Shown: positions 1-7,781 of the stretch, piece by piece
How the letters are laid out: each line of letters starts with the position of its first letter
Position numbering within the stretch: the stretch's first letter is position 1
From: Nitrospirota bacterium
GTDB taxonomy: Bacteria; Nitrospirota; Thermodesulfovibrionia; Thermodesulfovibrionales; UBA6898
Reading direction: 5' to 3'
Length of the DNA: 7,875 nucleotides
NCBI GenBank assembly: GCA_029858145.1
Contig: JAOUFP010000114.1
Span: forward strand, 1 to 7,875
The notes under the pieces: generated by a model
What the model was told of the DNA's origin: nothing
The model's database searches: none
Seen by the model: the letters and a program-made list of their open reading frames with translations, nothing else
Position numbers and translations under genes: made by a program

Positions 1-1744
1 CTAGGAATGTCCTTACGCCGCCGTTCAGAGCGTGGTTCCCAAGATGAAGGACGCAAAAGCTTATCGTCTCTGCATTCCATGTTATCCGGGACTTTACGGT
101 TATCCTGCCAAAAGCAATCTTTGTTCTGCCTGCAAGAATCCTGCTGTAATCTTCCCTCCGGACCTGATAACAGTAAATGTCCGTACTTTCGGGATACTCC
201 TCAAACAATGAACTGACCGCATAGTGGACCCCGACTTTTTTCAGATTGATTATTGAGGGGATAACCCGCGTCCTGTAAATATGCGCGGCATCCTTGAATT
301 CAGGGATATTGCTCTTTGCTTCACAGAGTTTCTCGAGAAACACCTGTTCAAGCTTGTCATCGAAGAGCTCTGAAGTCAACTGAATCGCTCTTCCTGCATA
401 TTCAAGGACCTGCACTGTCTCGATACCCGATAGCTCATCGAAAAACCATCCACAGCTTGTATACATGAGCATCGCGTGCCGCTGCTGTTCCAGGAGCTTC
501 AGAACTTCACTTTCTTCATCCTGGTTTAATCTCTTTGCAGAGTGGCTTTCGAAGAATTTCCGGATATTTGCCTCATCCCGGTCACGGATCACATCAATAT
601 ATTCATCTCGTGCATTCCAGGGGTCTTTCAGATACAGTCTTGCCCGATGCTCGAACCTGAAGGCAAGCTGGTCCCTGAGCCAGTCAAGCGCATTGCGAAG
701 CGGCCCCCTCCATTCCTGATTCCATTCAGCATGGCCGCCCGAATTGCACCCGCAATTACTCCTCCATCTTTCAATGCCATGGATGCAGCTCCATGACGAA
801 TCCTCGAATATCTGCACCTCATGAGTAGGCGGATATTTCTCCAGGAATTCACCATAATTCGTCAGTCTCTCCGGCCCGTATTTTTCGATATTATTCAGGG
901 CGTATGTCAGGGCCATGTCTCCAAACTTGTGATGATGTCCGTATGTTTCTCCATCGGTGGCGATATTGAGAATCTGGGGCCAGTTCCTTTCATCCGAAAA
1001 GCCTGAAATAAGGCGGCTTGCGAAGTTCTCTCCACGGACAAGGAGTTTTTCAAAGGCGACAGCCTGGGATATCGGGCCGTCATAGAAAAAGATACTGATG
1101 CTTCTTCCTGTCGGCAATTTGCAGAGATAGGCCCTTGAAGGATCAATCCGTCCGCCGCTGACCTCCTTCCACTTTCCCGTTCCGATCTTCCTGACTCGTG
1201 CGGCCTGATTCGGAGCAAGCACCGTGAACAGTATCCCCTGTTCGGCGAGGATATCAAGTGTCTCCATATCTACTGCGGCTTCAGACAGCCACATGCCTTC
1301 GGGAAAACGCTTAAACCTCGAGAGAAAATCCCTGATTCCCCAGAGCACCTGCGTCCTCTTGTCCCGCGTGTTCGCCAACGGCATGATCATATGATTGTAA
1401 ACCTGTGCCAGGGCGCTTCCATGGCCTGAGCGCCATTCAATACTCTGGAGGTCGGCATCGAGAATGGCCTGATATACTTCAGGGGCGTACATTTCGATCC
1501 AGGAGAGCAATGTGGGTCCGAAATTAAAGCTCATCCTCGCATAGTTGCTGATTATGCTCATGATACGCCTTTCCCCATCGACGATTCGGGACGCGGCGTT
1601 CGGAGCGTAGCATTCCGCGTTTATCCTTTCATTCCAGTCATGATAGGGATGAGCAGAGTCCTGTATCTCTATCGCCTCAAGCCATGGATTTTCTCTTGGC
1701 GGCTGGTAGAAGTGTCCGTGAATGCAAACACACCTGTCGTGCAT
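1..1744 (-). CDS. GH57 glycoside hydrolase with DUF3536 region, 3' end cut by window edge
   Basis: Probable cytoplasmic alpha-glucan-active enzyme of family GH57 (amylase, glucanotransferase or branching type); its exact reaction is not known. The frame stays open for 581 codons from ATG at 1744 to the left edge, with no stop or frameshift. GH57 landmarks are clear: N-terminal HGHFYQPPRENP (residues 9-20); GMWLSEAAVD (150-159), where E155 is the expected nucleophile; and ATDGETYGHHHKFGD (262-276), where D264 is the expected acid/base. A Cys-rich stretch follows (C320, C331, C333 with H322), then WNQEWRGPLRNALDWL (341-356). The later part, down to LHLGNHALNGGVRTFL (566-581), matches my recollection of DUF3536. 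From memory, relatives run to about 800 residues, so roughly 200 are missing. The start overlaps the treZ stop by one base (TGATG) and has a good SD, implying translational coupling. Family call is confident; specificity is open. Confidence 0.88.
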   Translation of the reverse strand, partial: MHDRCVCIHGHFYQPPRENPWLEAIEIQDSAHPYHDWNERINAECYAPNAASRIVDGERRIMSIISNYARMSFNFGPTLLSWIEMYAPEVYQAILDADLQSIEWRSGHGSALAQVYNHMIMPLANTRDKRTQVLWGIRDFLSRFKRFPEGMWLSEAAVDMETLDILAEQGILFTVLAPNQAARVRKIGTGKWKEVSGGRIDPSRAYLCKLPTGRSISIFFYDGPISQAVAFEKLLVRGENFASRLISGFSDERNWPQILNIATDGETYGHHHKFGDMALTYALNNIEKYGPERLTNYGEFLEKYPPTHEVQIFEDSSWSCIHGIERWRSNCGCNSGGHAEWNQEWRGPLRNALDWLRDQLAFRFEHRARLYLKDPWNARDEYIDVIRDRDEANIRKFFESHSAKRLNQDEESEVLKLLEQQRHAMLMYTSCGWFFDELSGIETVQVLEYAGRAIQLTSELFDDKLEQVFLEKLCEAKSNIPEFKDAAHIYRTRVIPSIINLKKVGVHYAVSSLFEEYPESTDIYCYQVRREDYSRILAGRTKIAFGRITVKSRITWNAETISFCVLHLGNHALNGGVRTFL

Positions 1745-3573
1745 CAATTCTCCTCCCTGCTGTAGAGAACAACGCCTGATGCCCTCATGCTCACAACATC
1801 ACCATTCTGTGCCGTCTCCGGCATGGATTTCCCCGGACCCGCCCAAATCTCATCGGATGAATCCATTATTTTTTTCCATTTCCCTCCGGGTAATTCGAAG
1901 ATCATGTCCTTATCTCCTTCATGGAAGTTGAAGATGCCGAGAATATTGCTCCTGTCTTTCCATCTGTTCATAAAGATGACTTTTTCATTACCAGCCAGTG
2001 AAACATCAAGATTCCCCTTGTCAAGATTAGACAAGGCGGGGATTGTCCTCCTGAGTTGAATCAAGGTCTTATAAAATTTCAGAAGCACGGCGTAATTTCC
2101 ATCATTCCTCTTTTCCCATTCTATCCTTGATCCCAGAAATGTTTCGACACTCTGGGGGTCCGGCAATTCACCCTTCCAATCAAACGCCCGGAACTCATTT
2201 CGCCTCCCTTCCCTTACCGCCTTAACAAGGTCGGCATCACCATGACTGACGAAATAGAGGAAGGGGTTGTCCTCTCCATACTCCTCACCCATAAAAAGCA
2301 GAGGGATATACGGCGAAACAAAAAGGACTGCCGCGGCCAGCTTCAATTTTTCGAAGGATACGAGGGCTTTCAGTCTCTCGCCGAGCATCCTGTTTCCTGT
2401 CTGGTCATGATTCTGAATGGAAACGACAAACTGTTCCGCGGGTCTGTCAGCAGACGAACTGCCGTGGTGTCTCTTCCTGTAGACCGAATAGTCCCAGGAA
2501 TAAACAAAGCCCTCCCTCAACGCCTTGACCAGATGCCCGACTTCTCCGAAGTCGGCATAATAGCCCCTCCTTTCTCCTGTCAGAAGGGCATGAATCGAAT
2601 GATGCATGTCGTCATTCCACTGGGCATCCATTCCGTACCCGCCGAGTGCTCCCGGCCGTATCAACCTCACGTCATTGCTGTCGCTCTCTGCTATAAGATA
2701 ATATTTTCTTCCCTTTTCGGATGAAAACAGCTCCGTCTTTTCCGCAAGCTCCTGAAGAAATGTTTTAGAGTTCGCGTCGAAGATGGAATGCACCGCATCA
2801 AGCCTTAGGGCATCCGCATGAAAATCCCTGAACCAGTGATGCGCGTTCTCGATAAAAAAATTCCTGACATCATCGCTGAATGCATCATCGAAGTTGATCG
2901 CCTGCCCCCAGGGAGTTCTGTGTTTGTCCGTGAAATAAGGCCCGAATTCACGCAGATAGTTGCCTTCAGGCCCGAGATGATTGTATACAACGTCCAGGAC
3001 GACCGCGATCCCTTTTACATGGCATGCGTCAACGAGTTTCTTCAGCCCGTCAGGTCCGCCATAGGAATTTTGCACCGCGAAAAGACATGCTCCGTCATAT
3101 CCCCAGTTTCTCTCTCCCGGGAACTGGGCGACAGGCATGATCTCAAGGGCATTGACACCTAAGTCTTTGAGCTCATCCAGTCTCGGGATTACCGCGTCAA
3201 ACGTCCCTTCCGGAGTAAAGGTCCCGACATGGATCTCGTATATGATCATGTCGGAAAGGGGAATTCCCTTCCATTGTTCATCACTCCAGGCAAAGGCATT
3301 CTGGTCCACTATCTGACTGGGTCCGTGCACTCCTTCCGGCTGGAAATGAGACGCCGGATCAGGCCGTTCTCTTTCGGCATCGAGCCGGTAAAAGTACCGG
3401 AAACCGGGGAAAATTCCCTGCACACCGGCAGTCCAGTACCCCCTGTCATCCATTTCCATCGGTACGCTCTTTTTCTGAGGATGCACAATCTCAAGGGATA
3501 TACTTTTACATAAGGGGCCCCAGACGGCGAAGTCGCACGCACCATTCCCCTTATAATCCGAGCCGATTTTCAT
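1744..3573 (-). CDS. treZ: Malto-oligosyltrehalose trehalohydrolase (TreZ, GH13)
   Basis: Cytoplasmic hydrolase (EC 3.2.1.141) that cuts free trehalose from the end of maltooligosyl-trehalose, the second step of the TreY/TreZ route from glycogen or maltodextrin. The N-terminal beta-sandwich (about 10-95) ends in the typical RPDPASHFQPEGVHGPS (70-86). The GH13 barrel then starts at IYEIHVGTFTPEGTFD (111-126). Catalytic regions are intact: DVVYNH (194-199); LRLDAVH with nucleophile D259; IAESDSND with acid/base E296; QNHDQTGNR with D390; LLFMGEEYGE (425-434). The C-terminal beta domain covers about 510-609. The 609-residue length is normal. The start is supported by an SD eight or fewer bases upstream. 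The gene lies 52 bases after malQ and its stop overlaps the next start. TreY, its usual partner, is not in this window. GlgB and GlgX are excluded because the TreZ-specific motifs match along the whole length. Confidence 0.96.
   Translation of the reverse strand: MKIGSDYKGNGACDFAVWGPLCKSISLEIVHPQKKSVPMEMDDRGYWTAGVQGIFPGFRYFYRLDAERERPDPASHFQPEGVHGPSQIVDQNAFAWSDEQWKGIPLSDMIIYEIHVGTFTPEGTFDAVIPRLDELKDLGVNALEIMPVAQFPGERNWGYDGACLFAVQNSYGGPDGLKKLVDACHVKGIAVVLDVVYNHLGPEGNYLREFGPYFTDKHRTPWGQAINFDDAFSDDVRNFFIENAHHWFRDFHADALRLDAVHSIFDANSKTFLQELAEKTELFSSEKGRKYYLIAESDSNDVRLIRPGALGGYGMDAQWNDDMHHSIHALLTGERRGYYADFGEVGHLVKALREGFVYSWDYSVYRKRHHGSSSADRPAEQFVVSIQNHDQTGNRMLGERLKALVSFEKLKLAAAVLFVSPYIPLLFMGEEYGEDNPFLYFVSHGDADLVKAVREGRRNEFRAFDWKGELPDPQSVETFLGSRIEWEKRNDGNYAVLLKFYKTLIQLRRTIPALSNLDKGNLDVSLAGNEKVIFMNRWKDRSNILGIFNFHEGDKDMIFELPGGKWKKIMDSSDEIWAGPGKSMPETAQNGDVVSMRASGVVLYSREEN
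1750..1757 (-). promoter_or_regulatory. Ribosome binding site of the GH57 gene
   Basis: GGGAGGAG lies five bases upstream of the ATG at 1744 and inside the last codons of treZ. It supports this start and suggests that the GH57 gene is translated by ribosomes finishing or re-initiating at the treZ end. The same octamer precedes the DUF5752 gene. Confidence 0.75.
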
Positions 3574-3629
3574 TTCACTCTCCCCTTCTGTTTGGAAATG
3601 AGCTCATATGGAACAGCCACGGTTATCAT
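3570..3629 (-). other. 19-codon reading frame bridging the malQ-treZ gap
   Basis: A short frame, MITVAVPYELISKQKGRVK, starts at an ATG overlapping the malQ TGA (ATGA, 3626-3629) and ends at a TGA overlapping the treZ ATG (ATGA, 3570-3573), so it exactly spans the gap. I do not recognise the peptide and see no SD for it. An open run of this size is likely by chance (about 40 percent by stop-codon frequency). It could at most carry ribosomes across the gap, and I list it as a possibility only. Confidence 0.15.
3580..3587 (-). promoter_or_regulatory. Ribosome binding site of treZ
   Basis: AAGGGGAG sits six bases before the ATG at 3573, in the 52-base gap after malQ. It fixes the treZ start at MKIGSDYKG. 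The gap holds no recognisable promoter or terminator hairpin, so treZ is probably on the same message as malQ. Confidence 0.65.
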
Positions 3630-5857
3630 GCTTTATTGTACAGACCCGATAGATCATTAAATCTCCTGTCATGGACCATGTCATTCAGTGCCAACGGGGT
3701 TTTCTGTATCCAGTTCGGATGCGCATCAACCGTGCCGGGCATATTCTGCTGGTTCAGGGTTCCGATTACGTCGTCAAGGCTTACCAGAAGAAGCTTGCAC
3801 GGAGATTGGGCAAGATACCGGTAAATCGCCATGCAGAGTTCGTGCGTCATCTGAGGTACTTCAGCGGGTTCTTCAGGGAAATCGGCGGTAAGAAGCCCCT
3901 GTTCCTTTAAAACCCCGAGGATGAGCCGTTTATCCCTCTCCCGGGCGGCAACATCGTTCATCCAGGTTCCCTCGTCTCCATAAATGCCCAACTGCTTCTT
4001 TGCCTCTATATCACGTCCCACCCAGTATCCATAAACGGTCGGGAGGTCATGGGTTGTGATCGCGCACAGGGCCGTAGCGGGATAACGCTCAGGGAGTTTG
4101 AACGAAGGATCCGGATAATTCTTCTCAAAATAAAACAGCCGGTAGGAAAGCATGTGAAAAGACTGGAGCATTTCCCTGAAGGCATCATCTATCGTCCCGA
4201 GGTCTTCGGCGATGACTATCGTCCTGTTCCGTTCGCTCTCAAGCGCGATGATCCTGAGAAGATCCTCAACCGGCTGCAGCAGATAAGCCCCGTCTTTTGG
4301 TGTCGTGCCGGAAGGGATCCAGAACAGCCTGAACAGACCGAGGGCATGATCTATCCTCAGGGCGCCGCCGTATCTCATGTTTTTCCTGATGGTCTCAATA
4401 AATAACTCATAGCCATGTTCCTTCAGGTTGTCCGGAATCATGGGAGGGAATCCCCAGTTTTGGCCGTTAGGATTGAAGTCATCGGGAGGCGCTCCCACAT
4501 CGGCATTGCCGATTATCTCCTGGTAATTCCAGACATCGCTTCCTCCCGCGATTGCTCCAATGGCAAGATCATAATAGAGTCCGATCCTCAAACCGGATTC
4601 TTTGCAACTCCGGGATACCCTCTTGAGCTGCTCATCTATGAGCCACTGAAGATACATGTGATAAAGCACTTCTTTTTCCTGCCGCCTTTTAAATTTTTTG
4701 ACCGCCTGCCCGTTCGGATCATGATACGCCTCAGGCCAACCCTGCCACGCATAAATATTCTTTTTTCTGAAAAAGTTCCAGAGGACAAGGAAAACAGCAA
4801 AAGACTCAAGGCTCTCTCCCTCTCCGGAGATATATTTTTTGAAGTCATTGTCCCGGGAGGTGCCCTTGTCATAATGTTTCTCGTAAAATGCGTCAAACGC
4901 GCGTCTGAGAATTTTCTCTTTGAGCTTTCCTGTCTGTTCGTAATCAATCAGGTCGAGCCTCTGCAGTTCCTGTATTTTTTTTCTTACCGGTTTCCCGTTC
5001 ATGAGGGTCTGTATTTCCTCGGAATCCTTGACTTCCGGAATATCCTCAACGTGAAGGTAAATATAATTTTTATAGATTCTGCTTATCGGTGAATAGGGGC
5101 TGATGCCATAAGGATGCGTATTGGGGACAGCATGCAGCGGGTTGATACCTATGAAATCACCCCTGACCCCCGCAACCAGACCGGAGATAGTCTCCAGGTC
5201 TTTGAAATCTCCGATGCCCCAGGAACCCTCAGACCGCAGGGAATAGAGATTTGTTGAAAGCCCCCACGTCCTTCCCTCTTTCAGTTCGGGAGGCAGATAA
5301 CAGGTATCGGGAGTAATGATTATCTTGGTTTGTTTGCGGAGCACACTGGCACCGTCGGGGAAAAGAATTCCGTTCAGCGTACACTCTATGGCAGCAGTGT
5401 AATATCCCATATGCCTCTCACGTTCATCAGAAAGAACAATTTTTATATGACCGCTGTTGCCTATCATTCTCTCTTCGACAACCTCAATGTCGGCCCCTGC
5501 AAGACTTATCTCGCCCGCCCCGCCGCTCTCGTCTTCGATAACGCACGTAATCAGTAAATTATCCTTATTGCCGGCATGAACAGGGACATAAAGGGGAATC
5601 TTCAGCGGCTGCGCATTTACCGATATGACAATTACCGGCTCAACAAAACTCTTCCATGGCCCGATTTTGCGAATATCGATTTCCCTTGCGATATCCTCAT
5701 CCGATTCAACCCGCATCTTCATCGCTTTAAGCATCGCCCTCTTTGCGTCAACCGTGGTTGTGTGCAGCTTTCCGAAAATATCCCAATATTCCGGAAGTAT
5801 TCCGCATAAACCGGCCAGTTCGTCAATCATCTCTTCTGTTTTCATATTCAATTCCAT
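3626..5857 (-). CDS. malQ: 4-alpha-glucanotransferase (amylomaltase, MalQ, GH77)
   Basis: Cytoplasmic disproportionating enzyme (EC 2.4.1.25) that moves alpha-1,4-glucan segments between maltodextrins and releases glucose. Residues 1-190 form the N-terminal extension seen in long bacterial MalQ proteins, and the GH77 barrel follows at WGLSTNLYSLRSEGSWGIGDF (198-218). Visible motifs are NADVGAPPDDFNPNGQNWGFPP (451-472); LRIDHALGLFRLFWIP with nucleophile D503; VIAEDLGTI with acid/base E551; and TTHDLPTVYGYW with D604. The 743-residue length fits the long form. The start is uncertain: ATG at 5857 (MELN) and ATG at 5845 (MKTEE) are both possible, and neither has a strong SD. The gene follows treT after 44 bases that contain no hairpin or promoter I can recognise. 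Its stop is followed directly by an in-frame TAA. In this operon it would trim and extend glucans for TreZ, and its glucose product is an acceptor for TreT. Confidence 0.96.
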   Translation of the reverse strand: MELNMKTEEMIDELAGLCGILPEYWDIFGKLHTTTVDAKRAMLKAMKMRVESDEDIAREIDIRKIGPWKSFVEPVIVISVNAQPLKIPLYVPVHAGNKDNLLITCVIEDESGGAGEISLAGADIEVVEERMIGNSGHIKIVLSDERERHMGYYTAAIECTLNGILFPDGASVLRKQTKIIITPDTCYLPPELKEGRTWGLSTNLYSLRSEGSWGIGDFKDLETISGLVAGVRGDFIGINPLHAVPNTHPYGISPYSPISRIYKNYIYLHVEDIPEVKDSEEIQTLMNGKPVRKKIQELQRLDLIDYEQTGKLKEKILRRAFDAFYEKHYDKGTSRDNDFKKYISGEGESLESFAVFLVLWNFFRKKNIYAWQGWPEAYHDPNGQAVKKFKRRQEKEVLYHMYLQWLIDEQLKRVSRSCKESGLRIGLYYDLAIGAIAGGSDVWNYQEIIGNADVGAPPDDFNPNGQNWGFPPMIPDNLKEHGYELFIETIRKNMRYGGALRIDHALGLFRLFWIPSGTTPKDGAYLLQPVEDLLRIIALESERNRTIVIAEDLGTIDDAFREMLQSFHMLSYRLFYFEKNYPDPSFKLPERYPATALCAITTHDLPTVYGYWVGRDIEAKKQLGIYGDEGTWMNDVAARERDKRLILGVLKEQGLLTADFPEEPAEVPQMTHELCMAIYRYLAQSPCKLLLVSLDDVIGTLNQQNMPGTVDAHPNWIQKTPLALNDMVHDRRFNDLSGLYNKA

Positions 5858-5901
5858 TTCTTCATTGATAAATCGGTTTCTATACTTTCAAGACATCGCC
5901 T

Positions 5902-7113
5902 TTAAAGCTCCAGAATGGCCTTCTCTTTATGTTCGATAGAATACCAGACGGACAGATAATCACGTATCTGTCTCGTAATGAGGAAATTATTCCTTACGTA
6001 CTCGCGTCCTTTCTCTCCCATTCTTAAGGCCATCTCCGGATTATTTAAATATTGTCTGATCCTGTACGCCGCCCCTTCCACTGAATGGACGAGAAAACCG
6101 GTAACTCCATGGACAATCTGCAGCGGTATCCCCCCCGTAGCTCCGCCGATGACCGGCTTTCCTTTCCACATCGCTTCAGAAACCGTCAGACCGAAACCTT
6201 CTTTCAATGATTTCTGGAGGATCACGGAAGATATTCTCTGAAGCGCATTAATGTCTTTGTCGCTAAAAGGCGGCAACAGAAGAATATGGACGTCAGGATC
6301 ATTTTCCGCGTATTCCCTGACTTCGTTCAGAACCACTTCTCCTTCGGGATCATCGGTAGCAGGACTTCCCGCAAGGACAAGAATGCAATCATTATATTTC
6401 TTGACCGTCCTGTATGCCTTAATTACTCCCAGAGGGTCCTTGAACCTGTCAAACCGCGATACCTGCAATATAATCGGCCTGTCAACAGGTATCTTCAGGC
6501 GTTCGGTCGTTTCCTGGATTTCCTCATCCGACAACTCTCTGTTTTTTTCGCTGAGAGGATCGATGGACGGCGTTATAATGAACTCATCGACAGCCATTGC
6601 CCTGGCGAATTTGGCCACGGAAAAAATAGCTGCGTCATATTTTTCACAATAACGCTTAAGGTATTCACATACCTCCTGAACGGGGTTCGAAACGTCGATA
6701 TGACACCGCCAGATCCACCTCCCACCTTTTCTGAATTCGATGAGGGGGGCAGGCTGTGGATCGTGAATAAGCACCGCATCAGCATCGAGATCCATTAATT
6801 CCGCGTTTCTTTTGTTGACGTCGAAGTGGTATTCCCACATGCTTTCGGTAATCACTTCCGGGTTGCCCTGAAGGGCATTGTGAATCTTTTTGGTTATATC
6901 AAAGAATCGGTCATCCCCGGTTATGATTTCCCATTTCGCATCAACGCCGAGATCCGAAAGAATCGGTATCATCCTCTGCAATATTTCTGCGACGCCGCCT
7001 CCCGCCTTGGTGGAATTTATGTGAAGGAACGATTTATTCTCCAGTTTTTCACCGAGCTTCTGAAGGAGCAGCAGATCTCCTTTCGGAGATATGCCTGAAT
7101 ACTGATGGATCAT
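5902..7113 (-). CDS. treT: Trehalose glycosyltransferring synthase, GT4 family (TreT-like)
   Basis: Retaining GT-B glycosyltransferase that makes trehalose from NDP-glucose and glucose (EC 2.4.1.245). The reaction is reversible, and some characterised archaeal members favour breakdown. The N-terminal half shows HINSTKAGGGVAEILQRMIP (31-50), a TreT hallmark, then FFDITKKIHNALQGN (70-84), HDPQP (117-121) and WRCHID (135-140). The C-terminal half has QVSRFDRFKDP (217-227), where R220 and K225 should bind the donor phosphates. The GT4 EX7E motif is E305/E313 in EGFGLTVSEAMWKGKPVIGG. The 403-residue length is normal for the family. The ATG overlaps the upstream DUF5752 stop by one base (TGATG) and follows a near-perfect SD, so the two are translationally coupled. 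A glucosylglycerate- or sucrose-type GT4 enzyme is less likely given the N-terminal motifs. NDP preference (ADP or UDP) cannot be read from the sequence. Confidence 0.9.
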   Translation of the reverse strand: MIHQYSGISPKGDLLLLQKLGEKLENKSFLHINSTKAGGGVAEILQRMIPILSDLGVDAKWEIITGDDRFFDITKKIHNALQGNPEVITESMWEYHFDVNKRNAELMDLDADAVLIHDPQPAPLIEFRKGGRWIWRCHIDVSNPVQEVCEYLKRYCEKYDAAIFSVAKFARAMAVDEFIITPSIDPLSEKNRELSDEEIQETTERLKIPVDRPIILQVSRFDRFKDPLGVIKAYRTVKKYNDCILVLAGSPATDDPEGEVVLNEVREYAENDPDVHILLLPPFSDKDINALQRISSVILQKSLKEGFGLTVSEAMWKGKPVIGGATGGIPLQIVHGVTGFLVHSVEGAAYRIRQYLNNPEMALRMGEKGREYVRNNFLITRQIRDYLSVWYSIEHKEKAILEL

Positions 7114-7781
7114 CAGTCAATCACCTCCATATCCTTTTTGACCTCTTCCTCAACCGCCTCGACGATATGCTCTCTTATGCCCTCTATATTGTGCATAAAC
7201 GGATCTATTGAACTTATCTTTTGCGCTAGACCGTGTTTCCCTAACACCCTGTCTATCCAGGCGGAAAAATCGTCAACCCCGCCGCCAAGCCGCACGCGCG
7301 CTTCATAGAAGTGGTAATAGAGGGAGCCCGCATCTATATATTTCACCGCAATCAGGAATTCAGCCAGATTCTCGGCTTTCAGGCCAATCGGAAATGTCAG
7401 TATCTTCGTCTCATTAAAATAAAATTCATTGCCGGCGATCGCTTCTCTCGGCGTGGGAAATCCCTCCAGGTAGCCGTCTATCACTCTCAGAAGTTCTTTC
7501 CGGAGTTCACCAATATTTCTGAAATCGTAGACATCTATATTTGAAAGATGCTCGGCCAGAGCACGCTCTTCGATGCTTTCACCTGCCCAGTGCGCGAAGT
7601 CATTGGTATGCTCAAGGATATGCCCTTTTAAAAAATACTGGTACGTATGGTGGAATATCGATTCATCACTTACAGCGGCGATACCGTCTCTCAATTCAGA
7701 CAAGGTGCGCGCCCTCAGGCCGGTAGCTTTCAGAATATTCACGCACTGCTTGAATTCGAATACTTTCTCTAGCTCCGCCAA
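7113..7781 (-). CDS. DUF5752 family protein with two tandem homologous halves
   Basis: Function unknown. I recognise it as DUF5752, a family I recall beside TreT-like glycosyltransferases. It is 222 residues, with no signal peptide or membrane segment, so probably cytoplasmic. It reads as a duplication. In half one, GLRARTLSEL (21-30), SIFHH (41-45), NDFAHW (60-65), LAEHLSNID (75-83) and NIGELRKEL (89-97) line up with GLKAENLAEF (133-142), SLYYH (153-157), DDFSAW (170-175), LAQKISSID (185-193) and NIEGIREHI (198-206) in half two, at an offset of 109-112 residues. The start is a TTG at 7781 backed by a strong SD; the only other internal Met before the C-terminal tail is M196, so no ATG start is plausible. 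It overlaps the upstream channel gene by 13 bases and treT by one. A regulatory or partner role for TreT is inference from position only. Confidence 0.85.
   Translation of the reverse strand: MAELEKVFEFKQCVNILKATGLRARTLSELRDGIAAVSDESIFHHTYQYFLKGHILEHTNDFAHWAGESIEERALAEHLSNIDVYDFRNIGELRKELLRVIDGYLEGFPTPREAIAGNEFYFNETKILTFPIGLKAENLAEFLIAVKYIDAGSLYYHFYEARVRLGGGVDDFSAWIDRVLGKHGLAQKISSIDPFMHNIEGIREHIVEAVEEEVKKDMEVID
7121..7128 (-). promoter_or_regulatory. Strong ribosome binding site of treT
   Basis: GGAGGTGA, an extended match to the anti-SD of 16S rRNA, lies seven bases upstream of the treT ATG at 7113 and within the last codons of the DUF5752 gene. It is the strongest SD in the window, which suggests TreT is made in quantity relative to its neighbours. 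It supports the start MIHQYSGIS. Confidence 0.8.

Noticed and set aside
907..1257. 116-codon minus-strand frame in another phase
   Set aside because: It sits inside the GH57 gene, which is open through the same stretch and carries the family motifs; the alternative phase has none.
1..1744. Left fifth of the window as non-coding or as a decayed gene
   Set aside because: Reading the minus strand codon by codon from the ATG at 1744 gives 581 uninterrupted codons with all GH57 motifs; it only lacks a stop because the window ends.
2242..2724. 160-codon open frame on the plus strand
   Set aside because: Antisense to the treZ catalytic domain (around the third catalytic residue D390); no recognisable domain, so a shadow.
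4415..5092. 225-codon open frame on the plus strand
   Set aside because: It lies wholly antisense to malQ, whose catalytic motifs are intact in this region; the peptide shows no recognisable family and no SD context that would support it.
5858..5901. Possible terminator or promoter between treT and malQ
   Set aside because: The 44-base gap shows no stable inverted repeat followed by a T run and no convincing -35/-10 pair, so I treat it as an intra-operon spacer.
6286..6798. 170-codon plus-strand frame, with a 133-codon frame overlapping it
   Set aside because: Both are antisense to treT across conserved motifs such as VSRFDRFKDP. Two overlapping antisense frames in the same place are expected from codon bias, not from genes.
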